From CAYSGL01 sp964520985 (GTDB lineage Bacteria; Pseudomonadota; Alphaproteobacteria; Micavibrionales; Micavibrionaceae): a DNA stretch of 64,000 nucleotides. Made by a program: the position numbers and the translations under genes. The notes under the pieces were generated by a model that was not told where the DNA came from, searched no databases, and saw only the letters and a program-made list of their open reading frames with translations. This document shows, piece after piece, positions 7,624 through 15,623 of this stretch (positions within the stretch are counted from its first letter, which is position 1; the number at the start of each line of letters is the position of its first letter). Where the stretch lies: NCBI GenBank assembly GCA_964520985.1, contig CAZFPB010000001.1, forward strand, positions 1,612,001 through 1,676,000, read 5' to 3'.

Positions 7624-10600
7624 ATGAAGTTTCTGGACAAAATTCTGGCGCCGTTTCAAACAGCGATGAAACAATCGCTTGATAGCTATATCCGTTTGGA
7701 AACAGCGGACGATGAAACAACGCTGGTTTCGTCCGATGGATCGTTGCTGACCTATGTGCGCGTTGATGGCTCGCGCCAGATTATCGGCGATGAGGAATAT
7801 AAGCATCTGATTGAAGGGGCGACGCTGAAAATTGGCGCCCGTTTCGATCGGCCCGGCCACGCCATGCAGGTTTATTTCGTGCGCGATCCCGGCCGCATCG
7901 AACATCATCTGGAAAAATTGATCAGAGCGTCTCGCCAGACTGCGGAAGATACGCAACTTGATGTGAAAGATTTGTTCGACGAGCGCGTGCGTCACCTCTC
8001 ACGTTATCTCTCCTACGAAGAATGCTATTTCATTTTGTGGACGCGCCCCAGTGTTCTAACCAAGAATGAATTGAAACGCGCCCAAGAAGAAGCGAAAAGC
8101 AAAAAATGGGTGAATGCCGGCTACGCGCAATTCCCGCTTGCCGCCGTTAGCGCGCTGCGCACGCGTCATAAAAGTTTTGTGGCGGCGATGATGTCCTCGC
8201 TCGATGAGCTGGGTATCCGTGTGCATGTGATGCAAACGCATGATGCTTTGCGCGCTGCCAAAAACAACCTGTACCCGAACAAAGCCCATGAAGAATGGCA
8301 GGCCAGCCTGCCGGGTGATCCGATTGCGCCGCGCGCCCCGGTAAGCACCAGCGATATGTCTGAAATTCTCTGGCCATCGCTGCGCCAGCAATTGGCACTA
8401 GCCGATGCGCAGGTGCTGAATGAATCCGTGGTACGGATTGGTGATCAATTGTGGGCCGGGGCCGACATGACATTGGGACCGATGGATCCTTCACCGTTCC
8501 CGATGCTGCTCAACCGTCTCTTCGATGCAAAAGTGCCGTATCGCATATCTTTCCTGATTGAAGGCGGCGGCGCGGCGGCAACACAGTTCCGCGCTTTTGC
8601 TGCCACCATTCTGGGTGTCACGAACGCCTTCAATAAACAGATCAAATATTCGCTTGAAGGCTTGCAGCGCATGGCGCGTAAAGAGCCGGTGGTTCGTTTG
8701 CGCGTTTCGATCGCTACATGGGCACCCAAAGACCAGCCGCGTCTCATTCAGGACCGCCTCGCCAACATGATACAGGCACTGGAATCATGGGGTTACTGTC
8801 AGGTCAGCGAATTTTCAGGCGACCCGCTCGATTGTGTGATGTCTTCAGCGCTCGGCATTCATTGCGCCGGCACCGCGCCGCAAGCCGTCGCGCCGATGTA
8901 TGAAGTGATGAAGCTGATGCCGTGGCAGCGGCCTTCTTCGCCGTTCGAGCACGGCTCAATGCTGTTCCGTACGCCGGATGGAAAAGTCTGGCCGTACCAG
9001 ACCGGCACGAACATGACGACGACCTGGTTCGATCTGATCTTTGCGCAACCAGGTGCGGGTAAATCCGTTCTTCTGAACTCCATGAACATGGCGACGGTGT
9101 TGTCGCCGGGGCTCTCGCAACTGCCGTATGTTGCGGTGATCGATATCGGCCCGTCCTCTGCCGGGATGATTTCACTGATCAAGGAAGCGTTGCCGGAAGC
9201 GCGCCAGCATGAAGCGGCGCACCATCGCCTGCGCATGAGTCATGAATATGCGGTGAACCCGTTCGATACGCAGCTGGGTTGCCGCGCGCCTCTGCTTGAT
9301 GAGCGCAGTTATTTAGTAGAACTGTTGACGCTGCTCTGCACGCCGCCCGGCGCTGACAGTCCGTATGACGGTATCCAGCAATTATGCGGTCTGGTCGTCG
9401 ATGAAATGTTCCGCTGGCGTAATGACGACGCCGCCAACGCCGAACCTCGTCCCTATCTGCCGCGCCTGGAGCCGGAAGTGGATGAGGCGATCCAGAAACA
9501 CCGCATACACCTGCCCACCGATCCGTATTGGTGGGATGTCGTGGACCGCATGTTCGATCTGGGTGAAACGCAAATTGCAACATTGGCGCAGCGCCACGCG
9601 GTGCCGACATTGTCCGATGCGATTGTGGCGGCCCGTCGCCCGCAGATTCGCTCCTTGCTGGAACAGACGTCGGTTGGCGCCACGGCAGAAAACATTATCA
9701 ATGCGTTCGAGCGGATGGTGACATCCTCCATCCGCGAATTCCCAATTCTGGCGGGCGTGACGAAATTCGATGTATCGGGTGCGCGCGTGTGCGCGATCGA
9801 CTTGATGGATGTTTCGCCGCAGGGCGATGATTCCGCCAACCGTCAAACATCGATCATGTACATGCTGGCGCGTCATATTCTGGTGCGCGCCTGGTGGGTG
9901 GGGCCAGAGATGCTCGACTTTATTCCGGAGAAATACCGTCCGTGGCATGAGCTGCGCCTCCAAAACATCATGGAAACGCCCAAGCGCCTTTGCTACGACG
10001 AATTCCACCGCACCAACCGCTCGCATGCCGTGCGCGCGCAGGTCATCCGTGATGTACGCGAAGGCCGTAAACGCGGGGTGCAGATTGCGCTCTCTTCACA
10101 GTTGCTCGACGACTTTGATGACGACATGATCGATCTGGCAACGGGCGTGTGGGTTTTGGGCGCGGCGATTTCCGAACAGGCCGTAGACAATATTGTTGCC
10201 CGCTTTGGTCTGTCGGCTACGGCACGTAGCGTCGTGCGTCACCGTTTGACCGGTCCGAAGGCTGGCGGCGCGCCTGCGCTCTTTGTTCTGGGTACCACCG
10301 AAGGCCGCTATGAGCAGCATTTATACAATACGCTTGGGCCCATTGAATTATGGGCGCTCTCGACGTCTTCCGAAGATGTGTCGATCCGCACGCGTCTGTA
10401 TAACCGTATCGGCGCGCACCGTGCCCGCCAGATGCTGGCTCTTAACTTTCCGGGCGGCAGTGCACGCAGCGAGATCAAGCGTCGCGTCCTCTCGCTTTCG
10501 GAAAAAGGCGAGACGCGGTCGGCCGCCGTCAGTCAGGTTATTGAAGCGATCGTTGATGAACTGGTGAAAGCCAGCAACAAGACGCTGGATAAAACGCCGG

Positions 10601-10638
10601 AAAGCGTCGCCGCCGAACTTCTCAAAACGAAAGCCTAA
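7624..10638 (+). CDS. icmB: Dot/Icm type IVB secretion ATPase IcmB (DotO)
   Basis: Cytoplasmic VirB4-class ATPase that energises the Dot/Icm machine. At 1004 residues it is practically the same length as Legionella DotO (about 1009). The Walker A loop is QPGAGKSVLLNS with the lysine at residue 480; the Walker B segment is KRLCYDEFHRTNR with D792-E793. The N-terminal half lacks membrane helices, as expected. The ATG at 7624 lies 91 bp after icmJ, a gap that contains a palindromic promoter candidate. The following gene starts 3 bp after the stop, so the two are probably translated together. Catalytic residues appear intact. Confidence 0.95.
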   Translation: MKFLDKILAPFQTAMKQSLDSYIRLETADDETTLVSSDGSLLTYVRVDGSRQIIGDEEYKHLIEGATLKIGARFDRPGHAMQVYFVRDPGRIEHHLEKLIRASRQTAEDTQLDVKDLFDERVRHLSRYLSYEECYFILWTRPSVLTKNELKRAQEEAKSKKWVNAGYAQFPLAAVSALRTRHKSFVAAMMSSLDELGIRVHVMQTHDALRAAKNNLYPNKAHEEWQASLPGDPIAPRAPVSTSDMSEILWPSLRQQLALADAQVLNESVVRIGDQLWAGADMTLGPMDPSPFPMLLNRLFDAKVPYRISFLIEGGGAAATQFRAFAATILGVTNAFNKQIKYSLEGLQRMARKEPVVRLRVSIATWAPKDQPRLIQDRLANMIQALESWGYCQVSEFSGDPLDCVMSSALGIHCAGTAPQAVAPMYEVMKLMPWQRPSSPFEHGSMLFRTPDGKVWPYQTGTNMTTTWFDLIFAQPGAGKSVLLNSMNMATVLSPGLSQLPYVAVIDIGPSSAGMISLIKEALPEARQHEAAHHRLRMSHEYAVNPFDTQLGCRAPLLDERSYLVELLTLLCTPPGADSPYDGIQQLCGLVVDEMFRWRNDDAANAEPRPYLPRLEPEVDEAIQKHRIHLPTDPYWWDVVDRMFDLGETQIATLAQRHAVPTLSDAIVAARRPQIRSLLEQTSVGATAENIINAFERMVTSSIREFPILAGVTKFDVSGARVCAIDLMDVSPQGDDSANRQTSIMYMLARHILVRAWWVGPEMLDFIPEKYRPWHELRLQNIMETPKRLCYDEFHRTNRSHAVRAQVIRDVREGRKRGVQIALSSQLLDDFDDDMIDLATGVWVLGAAISEQAVDNIVARFGLSATARSVVRHRLTGPKAGGAPALFVLGTTEGRYEQHLYNTLGPIELWALSTSSEDVSIRTRLYNRIGAHRARQMLALNFPGGSARSEIKRRVLSLSEKGETRSAAVSQVIEAIVDELVKASNKTLDKTPESVAAELLKTKA

Positions 10639-10641
10639 ATC

Positions 10642-11190
10642 ATGAGCGATTCCGACAATGACATCGGAAAGAAAATGGAAGCGCAGCATAAGGATTATGT
10701 TGAGGCGACCATGTCGCCAGATGAATATTTTTCGGATGGGGAAGCATCCGCGCGCGCCGGCTCTCTTAAAAAGAGCAAACAAATCTTGGTCGGAACGATC
10801 GCCTTCCTGTTTGTCATGGTTGCCTTGATCGTCTATTCCTGCCAACCGCCCAAAGGCTCGATGATGTATGGAATCTGCAGCGCTTTTCTGGAACAGATCG
10901 TGGATTATCCAACCAGTGTGCAAAAATTATACGTCGAGCAGTTCCCACGCGCCGTACGCATTTACTTTAACCAGACGGATGCTTTCGGCCAGTTCACGCA
11001 GGACATGATTGAATGCGCGGTTGATCCAAACGCGCTGAAATTCACAAAAGTCCTTTATAACCGTAAACCGGTGGACGCGAAGAAAATAGAGAATTTCAAT
11101 CGCTCCATTCCGGTCGTTGCGGCCAGCGATCCTGACCTGACGTTGCCTGAAGCACCGAAGAATGTGCTGAAATCGCTGCCCCGCGATTAA
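10642..11190 (+). CDS. Single-pass membrane protein, last gene of the Dot/Icm operon
   Basis: 182 residues: an acidic cytosolic head, a basic KKSK just before one membrane helix (about 48-67), then a periplasmic domain of about 115 residues with two cysteines. It begins 3 bp after icmB and ends 4 bp inside the convergent ubiH-like gene. I do not match it to a named Icm/Dot protein; IcmF and IcmT differ in length and topology. Its coupling with icmB suggests an accessory or lineage-specific subunit of the secretion system. The reading frame is well supported by spacing; the role is inferred only from context. Confidence 0.75.
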   Translation: MSDSDNDIGKKMEAQHKDYVEATMSPDEYFSDGEASARAGSLKKSKQILVGTIAFLFVMVALIVYSCQPPKGSMMYGICSAFLEQIVDYPTSVQKLYVEQFPRAVRIYFNQTDAFGQFTQDMIECAVDPNALKFTKVLYNRKPVDAKKIENFNRSIPVVAASDPDLTLPEAPKNVLKSLPRD

Positions 11191-12434
11191 TCGCGTAAGC
11201 GTCCCTCGCGGATCAGTCGCGGCAACCAGGCCGCATCCGGGGCTGCCATCGCTTGGCGCATAAAAAACTGCCGTGCTGTGGGAGATTTTTGAATAAGACC
11301 TAAACCTGCTTTACGGGCCAACCCCAGCAATTTGCTTTTCTTAGAAAATAAACGGTTCAAGCCGTCGGTCGCCGCGGCCATCAGGCTGTTATCAAAACGA
11401 CGTTGCTGTTGGTAAACTTCCAACAGAGTATCCGCACCGACATCGTGGCCCTTATCTTTGGCCTGTACAATCAGTTCGGCCAGCGCGGCAATATCACGCA
11501 ATCCTAGATTTAATCCTTGACCTGCGATTGGGTGAATGGCATGAGCGGCGTCGGCGACCAGCGCCATGCGCGGTCCGATATAGCTGTAGGCATGCGTAAA
11601 AGTAAGAGGGTAAGCTGTCCGCTTCCCGACGCGCAGGATGTCTCCATACGTAGATGGGAGCCGCGTTTTTAAAGCGGCGATAAACGTATCGTCCGTCCAA
11701 TCAAGTTTGCTGCGCGAAGAGAGATGCTCACTCCACACAAGCGCAGAGCGATGGTGTCCGTTGCTATCGTCCTGCATCGGCAGGAGCGCGAAGGGGCCTT
11801 CTTCCAGAAAATGTTCGATGGCGACATGGTTGTGTGGATGTTCGTGATAGACGATGCAGACTATCGCCTGCTGATCGTAAGACCAGCTACGCACAGGAAT
11901 ATTCATCCAGTCTCGCGTTGCGGATCTCTTGCCGTCTGCTCCAATGACAAGCGCTGCCGTTACCGTGCGCCCGTCTGCCAGATGAACGCCAGCATGTGTT
12001 TTTTCGACAAAGAAACTTTTGATCGTTGCGGGAGCAATGTGAGAGATGTTCGCAAGTGCGTGAAGACGGTTGAATAATGACTGGCGCAAATCGCGGTTAT
12101 CGACGATCCAGCCAAAATCCGTCCCGCCGATATCATCGCTCAAAAATTCAAGAAGAACCGGCGATCCGCCGTCCAGAATATGAATATCGCGAATAGCGCA
12201 GGGTTTTAAAATTGTCTCATCCCACACGCCCGCCGCCCGCATGACGCGTTGTGATCCATAAGAAATCGCGGTCGTACGCGCATCATAATTTTGGGAGAGC
12301 GCCACTTTAGGATCGTCACGATCAAGACAGATAACACTGATGCCGTGCGTAGCCAGCAAGGCTGTCAGTGTCATACCGGCGAGGCCGCCACCGACAACCA
12401 ATACGTCTGTATCTGGGGTTATGTGCACTGTCAA
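11187..12434 (-). CDS. UbiH/UbiF/Coq6-family FAD-dependent hydroxylase
   Basis: Flavoprotein monooxygenase of the ubiquinone-biosynthesis hydroxylase family. Three FAD signatures are visible: the N-terminal dinucleotide fold VLVVGGGLAGMTLTALL, the DG motif VIGADGKRSATR, and the ribityl motif VADAAHAIHPIAGQGLNLGLRD. About 415 residues, normal for UbiH/UbiF. The start is uncertain: no ATG is available; the TTG at 12434 has an AAAGG eight bases upstream, GTG 12428 and TTG 12467 are alternatives. Which ring position it hydroxylates cannot be told from sequence. It ends head-on against the last Dot/Icm gene (4-bp overlap) and is divergent from the PII gene. Confidence 0.85.
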   Translation of the reverse strand: MTVHITPDTDVLVVGGGLAGMTLTALLATHGISVICLDRDDPKVALSQNYDARTTAISYGSQRVMRAAGVWDETILKPCAIRDIHILDGGSPVLLEFLSDDIGGTDFGWIVDNRDLRQSLFNRLHALANISHIAPATIKSFFVEKTHAGVHLADGRTVTAALVIGADGKRSATRDWMNIPVRSWSYDQQAIVCIVYHEHPHNHVAIEHFLEEGPFALLPMQDDSNGHHRSALVWSEHLSSRSKLDWTDDTFIAALKTRLPSTYGDILRVGKRTAYPLTFTHAYSYIGPRMALVADAAHAIHPIAGQGLNLGLRDIAALAELIVQAKDKGHDVGADTLLEVYQQQRRFDNSLMAAATDGLNRLFSKKSKLLGLARKAGLGLIQKSPTARQFFMRQAMAAPDAAWLPRLIREGRLRD

Positions 12435-12521
12435 AGTCGTTGCCTTTCTGCGGGAAACCCTCCACAATAATGGGGTAAACCCTATCGCACTTATGGATGC
12501 CTTGGAAAGAGAGAACCAGCG

Positions 12522-12860
12522 ATGAAAATGATTATGGCGATCATCAAACCTTTCAAATTAGACGATGTGCGCGAAGCGCTCACGGCTCTGGGTGTGGAAG
12601 GGTTGACTGTAACGGAAGTAAAAGGTTTTGGCCGTCAGAAAGGCCAGACAGAAATTTATCGCGGCTCAGAATATGCCGTAAATTTTCTGCCGAAAGTAAA
12701 AATTGAAATCGCCGTTCCTTCCAAGATGGCAGACAAAGTAGTTAAAGCAATTCAGGATACGGCGAATACCGGCCGCATAGGCGACGGGAAAATTTTTGTC
12801 TACGCATTGGAACAGGCCTTGCGTATTCGCACTGGGGAAACGGGCGACAGCGCTCTATAA
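12522..12860 (+). CDS. glnB: Nitrogen regulatory protein PII
   Basis: Trimeric signal protein that reads ATP/ADP and 2-oxoglutarate and controls glutamine synthetase, NtrB and AmtB. 112 residues, the family standard. Visible features: start MKMIMAIIKPFKLDDVREAL, T-loop with the uridylylation target Y51 (RGSEYAVNFLPKVK), and the C-terminal segment TGRIGDGKIFVYALEQALRIRTGE. GlnB and GlnK are nearly indistinguishable by sequence; the window's Amt gene is 38 kb away, so linkage does not favour glnK, and glnA is not adjacent either. A strong hairpin terminator follows at 12881. Confidence 0.93.
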   Translation: MKMIMAIIKPFKLDDVREALTALGVEGLTVTEVKGFGRQKGQTEIYRGSEYAVNFLPKVKIEIAVPSKMADKVVKAIQDTANTGRIGDGKIFVYALEQALRIRTGETGDSAL

Positions 12861-12880
12861 AAACCCGGGATCAAAAAAGA

Positions 12881-12897
12881 GGGCGCCAGTGGCGCCC
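12881..12897. terminator. Bidirectional terminator between glnB and the IcmD/IcmC-like gene
   Basis: GGGCGCC-AGT-GGCGCCC forms a perfect 7-bp GC stem. TTTAAGTTT follows on the plus strand and TCTTTTTTGA on the minus strand, so it can end both convergent transcripts. Confidence 0.85.
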
Positions 12898-12922
12898 TTT
12901 AAGTTTGGGAGAATAAAACCGC

Positions 12923-13915
12923 TTAAAAAGTGATGCCGACGCCCAGCTTAGTAATGCCGAGTGTGTTCTGAACAGCCATGATAAAGCCGCCGAGGTTGAC
13001 GGCGATGGCGCCGCCAAGAATATGGGTGATCGCCGCCATCATCGAAGCCTGTGAACTGCCCTCCGATACGCCGCGTATGATGAACAGGCCGCGCACGAAG
13101 CTGATCCAGCCAAGGATGGCGACAAATCCAATGATTGCGGCAATAACCGTGTGCGCATGGGCAAGCTCGGTGGAATCCATGCCTGTCTGGTATTTCAGCA
13201 CGCCGTTACTGCTGGAAATATTCGTCTTGAACATCGAGGCCATGGAAGCGCCGAGCATTCTGTCGACGGACAGCAACGCGCCTGCTACCAGGAAGGTCAT
13301 GATAGTGCCAATACCAGCCGGGCCGCGCGGGCCGTCTTGCTCCGATTTTAGCAGGCGTGAAATACCAATAATAATCAGAATAATTCCCGCTAGATAACAA
13401 AAGCCGAAAATAATGCTGTGCATCGGCATCCAGATATCGCCGATCAGCTTGGCGAGCATGCCATCAAGGCCGAGTGAACTTGCCCCATCATTGTTGAAGC
13501 CTTTATAGTCGGCCGCCTTAGTGCCTTTGGCAAGGCTGGTAATAGCCGCGCCAGCAATTGTCGGCATGGCAAAGAAAGCACCACCAGCCAGGAAGCGTTT
13601 GATAGGGTCCCATATAGGGGTGTTGCCTGGGCTTTCGACATGGTCTTTCATTTTCATGATGCCCCAGAATCCAAAGAAAATACCGGCAAGGTAGCTAAAG
13701 GCAGTAAAAATGCCCGGAACACCATTGGTGGATTTTACAAGGTTCTTTATAACCGCGCCGAGTGTTTTGCTGGAGCCACCCGCTGACTTAGAGGCCAGAT
13801 TGGCATTTTCAGGGTCCAACATGCCGGCAAGAGCCGGAGTGCCGGTCAACAAAACCAGCGCAAAGCACGCTAGGGCAAAAAAGCCTAACATCTTGATGAT
13901 TTTGGTTGTTTCCAT
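12923..13915 (-). CDS. IcmD-like plus IcmC-like fused Dot/Icm membrane protein
   Basis: 330 residues with a signal peptide (cleavage near A30, TPALA|GML) and two related modules. Module 1 (about 50-130) is paralogous to the IcmD at 6436: both have SY-x2-G-x4-G-x2-GI-K-K-DHVE-PGN followed by a second helix with AGG..FA.P. Module 2 (about 150-330) is longer, with helices around HSIIFGFCYLAGIILIIIGISRLL, a polar loop DGPRGPAGIG and two more hydrophobic stretches, resembling IcmC (DotE), which belongs to the same superfamily. icmC is absent from its usual site next to icmG, so this gene is the likely replacement. It is transcribed away from the main cluster, with AAAGGGTG upstream of the ATG. Confidence 0.75.
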   Translation of the reverse strand: METTKIIKMLGFFALACFALVLLTGTPALAGMLDPENANLASKSAGGSSKTLGAVIKNLVKSTNGVPGIFTAFSYLAGIFFGFWGIMKMKDHVESPGNTPIWDPIKRFLAGGAFFAMPTIAGAAITSLAKGTKAADYKGFNNDGASSLGLDGMLAKLIGDIWMPMHSIIFGFCYLAGIILIIIGISRLLKSEQDGPRGPAGIGTIMTFLVAGALLSVDRMLGASMASMFKTNISSSNGVLKYQTGMDSTELAHAHTVIAAIIGFVAILGWISFVRGLFIIRGVSEGSSQASMMAAITHILGGAIAVNLGGFIMAVQNTLGITKLGVGITF

Positions 13916-13976
13916 GAATTTACACCCTTTTACGAATTATATCCCAGTATAGCATAAGCAAATCGCCAAAATAAAA

Positions 13977-14011
13977 TTTGCCGCCAGACCCATCCGAATC
14001 TCAGCGGCAAA
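13977..14011 (-). terminator. Terminator after the 14041-14661 gene
   Basis: On the minus strand TTTGCCGC pairs with GCGGCAAA (8 bp, loop 19 nt) and is followed by TTTTATTTT. It lies between the end of the 206-residue gene and the start of the IcmD/IcmC-like gene, so the latter probably has its own promoter. Confidence 0.7.
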
Positions 14012-14040
14012 AACTCTTATTGTTGTTATATATCAGTCTC

Positions 14041-14661
14041 TTAAGATACCGGCGCATCGATCTTTATGGGAAGGTCGGCCGCAATCGGCTCGTCATCCAG
14101 CATTTCGATCATCCCGCCGGGCTGAACTGCGAAATTCGCGATGAACAGGGCATTGGAATAATACACCACGGCGTCGCACATCATGTTGCCTTGCGCATTT
14201 TTACCGTTATAGGTCGCCGGACGGATCGTCCCTTCCAGCACCATTTTGGTCTTCTCATCGACCTGCTTGGGCACATAGGTGTCATCCATGCTTTCGGCGA
14301 TCAGGAACGGACCTTCTTCACCGCGCACGAAGAAACAGAAGAATTTCAGATATTCAATGACGTTTTCTTCGGTAATCTTGACGGGCGCCTTGGAATTGAC
14401 CTCGTGAATAGGCGGAGAGGTGCCGTTCAGCCAGAACAGGTTTCCGGCATCGGTCAGGTAGTAAATAAAGAGATTTTTCGGGGTCCAGGCCGGGTCTTTT
14501 ACCCGGATCAGGGCAACGGAATCATAAAAAGGCAACATGCGCCAGCCAACTTGCGTGGTCTGCGGGCTGACCTTATATTTATCGCCAATCGGGTTGATCT
14601 GGTCCAGAAAGCCGACCAGTTCTTCGCCTTCGACCGGGTTCCAGTTATTGTCCATATACAT
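14041..14661 (-). CDS. Conserved-looking soluble protein of unknown function
   Basis: 206 residues, no signal peptide or membrane helix, rich in aromatic residues. Notable segments: WRMLPFYDSVALIRVKDP, LFIYYLTDAGNLFWLNGTS, SPPIHEVNSKAPVKI and YLKFFCFFVRGEEGPFLI. Alternating hydrophobic patterns suggest a beta-rich fold. I do not recognise the family. Two start codons are possible (14661 and 14655); a GGGG stretch favours the first. It sits upstream of the IcmD/IcmC-like gene on the same strand but a terminator separates them, so a link to secretion is only possible, not shown. Confidence 0.75.
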   Translation of the reverse strand: MYMDNNWNPVEGEELVGFLDQINPIGDKYKVSPQTTQVGWRMLPFYDSVALIRVKDPAWTPKNLFIYYLTDAGNLFWLNGTSPPIHEVNSKAPVKITEENVIEYLKFFCFFVRGEEGPFLIAESMDDTYVPKQVDEKTKMVLEGTIRPATYNGKNAQGNMMCDAVVYYSNALFIANFAVQPGGMIEMLDDEPIAADLPIKIDAPVS

Positions 14662-14818
14662 GGGAGATGCCCCTAAACGGTTGATATATCAATAATCCTA
14701 CCCGTCACTATTGCGCGGGCTACAAAAAATCGCAAGAAAAATTGACAGATGCCCCGGCATTGTGTAGAAAACAGCCTGAATTCTGAGAATTGATTGAAAT
14801 AGAACGGAAAATACGACG

Positions 14819-14953
14819 ATGAAACGCACCTTCCAACCGAGCAACCTGGTCCGCAAACGCCGCCATGGATTCCGCGCCCGTATGGCGACGAAAAACGGTC
14901 GTCTGATCCTGTCGCGCCGCCGTGCTCAAGGCCGCAAGCGCCTCTGTGCCTAG
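14819..14953 (+). CDS. rpmH: 50S ribosomal protein L34
   Basis: A 44-residue basic protein beginning MKRTFQPSNLVRKRRHGF and continuing RARMATKNGRLIL and RRRAQGRKRLC, the L34 consensus throughout. It is a structural component of the large ribosomal subunit, bound near the exit tunnel side. It is immediately followed by rnpA, yidD and yidC, the universal bacterial order. Very short, so easily missed by length-limited gene finding. Confidence 0.98.
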   Translation: MKRTFQPSNLVRKRRHGFRARMATKNGRLILSRRRAQGRKRLCA

Positions 14954-14984
14954 TTGCCTTGCGCGGGCATGAAAGCCTGCTGCC

Positions 14985-15353
14985 ATGTTTGCCACAAAAG
15001 ACAAAATCAAAGATTTAGACCGCTTGAAAAAGCGGTCTGATTTTTTGCGCGTCCAATCGACGGGCCGCAAATGGGTGTCTACTGGGTTGATCGTTCAGCT
15101 GGCACCCAATGAAGAGCTGGGCCAAAGGTTCGGCGTCACTGTTACCAAAAAACTGCACAAGAACGCCACTGACAGAAACCGCGCCAAGCGCCGCTTGCGC
15201 GCGGTTGCCTGCGATGTTCTGCCCGACGCCTTGCCATTTAATCATGATATTGTCCTGATCGGCCGCAACGGAACGACCAATAAGGATTATCTGGAATTAT
15301 GCAACGATCTGCGCTGGTGTTTGAGAAAACTGCTGGCGGATCCAAAAGCGTGA
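14985..15353 (+). CDS. rnpA: Ribonuclease P protein component
   Basis: Protein subunit of RNase P, which helps the catalytic RNA mature tRNA 5' ends. 122 residues with the opening LDRLKKRSDFLRVQSTGRKW and the RNA-binding RNR signature RNRAKRRLRAVA, both diagnostic. It starts 31 bp after rpmH and its stop overlaps the GTG start of yidD (GTGA), indicating coupled translation. Confidence 0.97.
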   Translation: MFATKDKIKDLDRLKKRSDFLRVQSTGRKWVSTGLIVQLAPNEELGQRFGVTVTKKLHKNATDRNRAKRRLRAVACDVLPDALPFNHDIVLIGRNGTTNKDYLELCNDLRWCLRKLLADPKA

Positions 15354-15562
15354 AGCGCGTTCTGATTTTCCTGATTTCAATGTACCGCTATGCGGTATCG
15401 CCATTGTTCGGCCAAAGCTGCCGTTTTTATCCCACCTGCTCCGCCTATGCGATGGAAGCCATCGAAAAACATGGGGCTATCAAAGGTCTGTGGCTAGGGT
15501 CAAAGCGCCTCTGCCGCTGCCATCCCTGGTATAAAGGGGAATTCGTTGATCCGGTTCCTTGA
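15350..15562 (+). CDS. yidD: Membrane protein insertion efficiency factor YidD
   Basis: Small inner-membrane-associated protein that aids YidC-dependent insertion. Reading from GTG 15350, which overlaps the rnpA stop, gives 70 residues, the normal family size; the frame is open further upstream inside rnpA but that part is not protein-like for the family. Motifs: YRYAVSPLFGQSCRFYPTCSAYA, with the conserved C-x6-C arrangement, and CRCHPW near the end. Sits between rnpA and yidC as in most bacteria. Confidence 0.96.
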   Translation: MKRVLIFLISMYRYAVSPLFGQSCRFYPTCSAYAMEAIEKHGAIKGLWLGSKRLCRCHPWYKGEFVDPVP

Positions 15563-15623
15563 GCGTTGCCCCGTTCATATCAATCGTCTATAACGCTCAC
15601 ACCACCCATAACCGAGAAAACCG

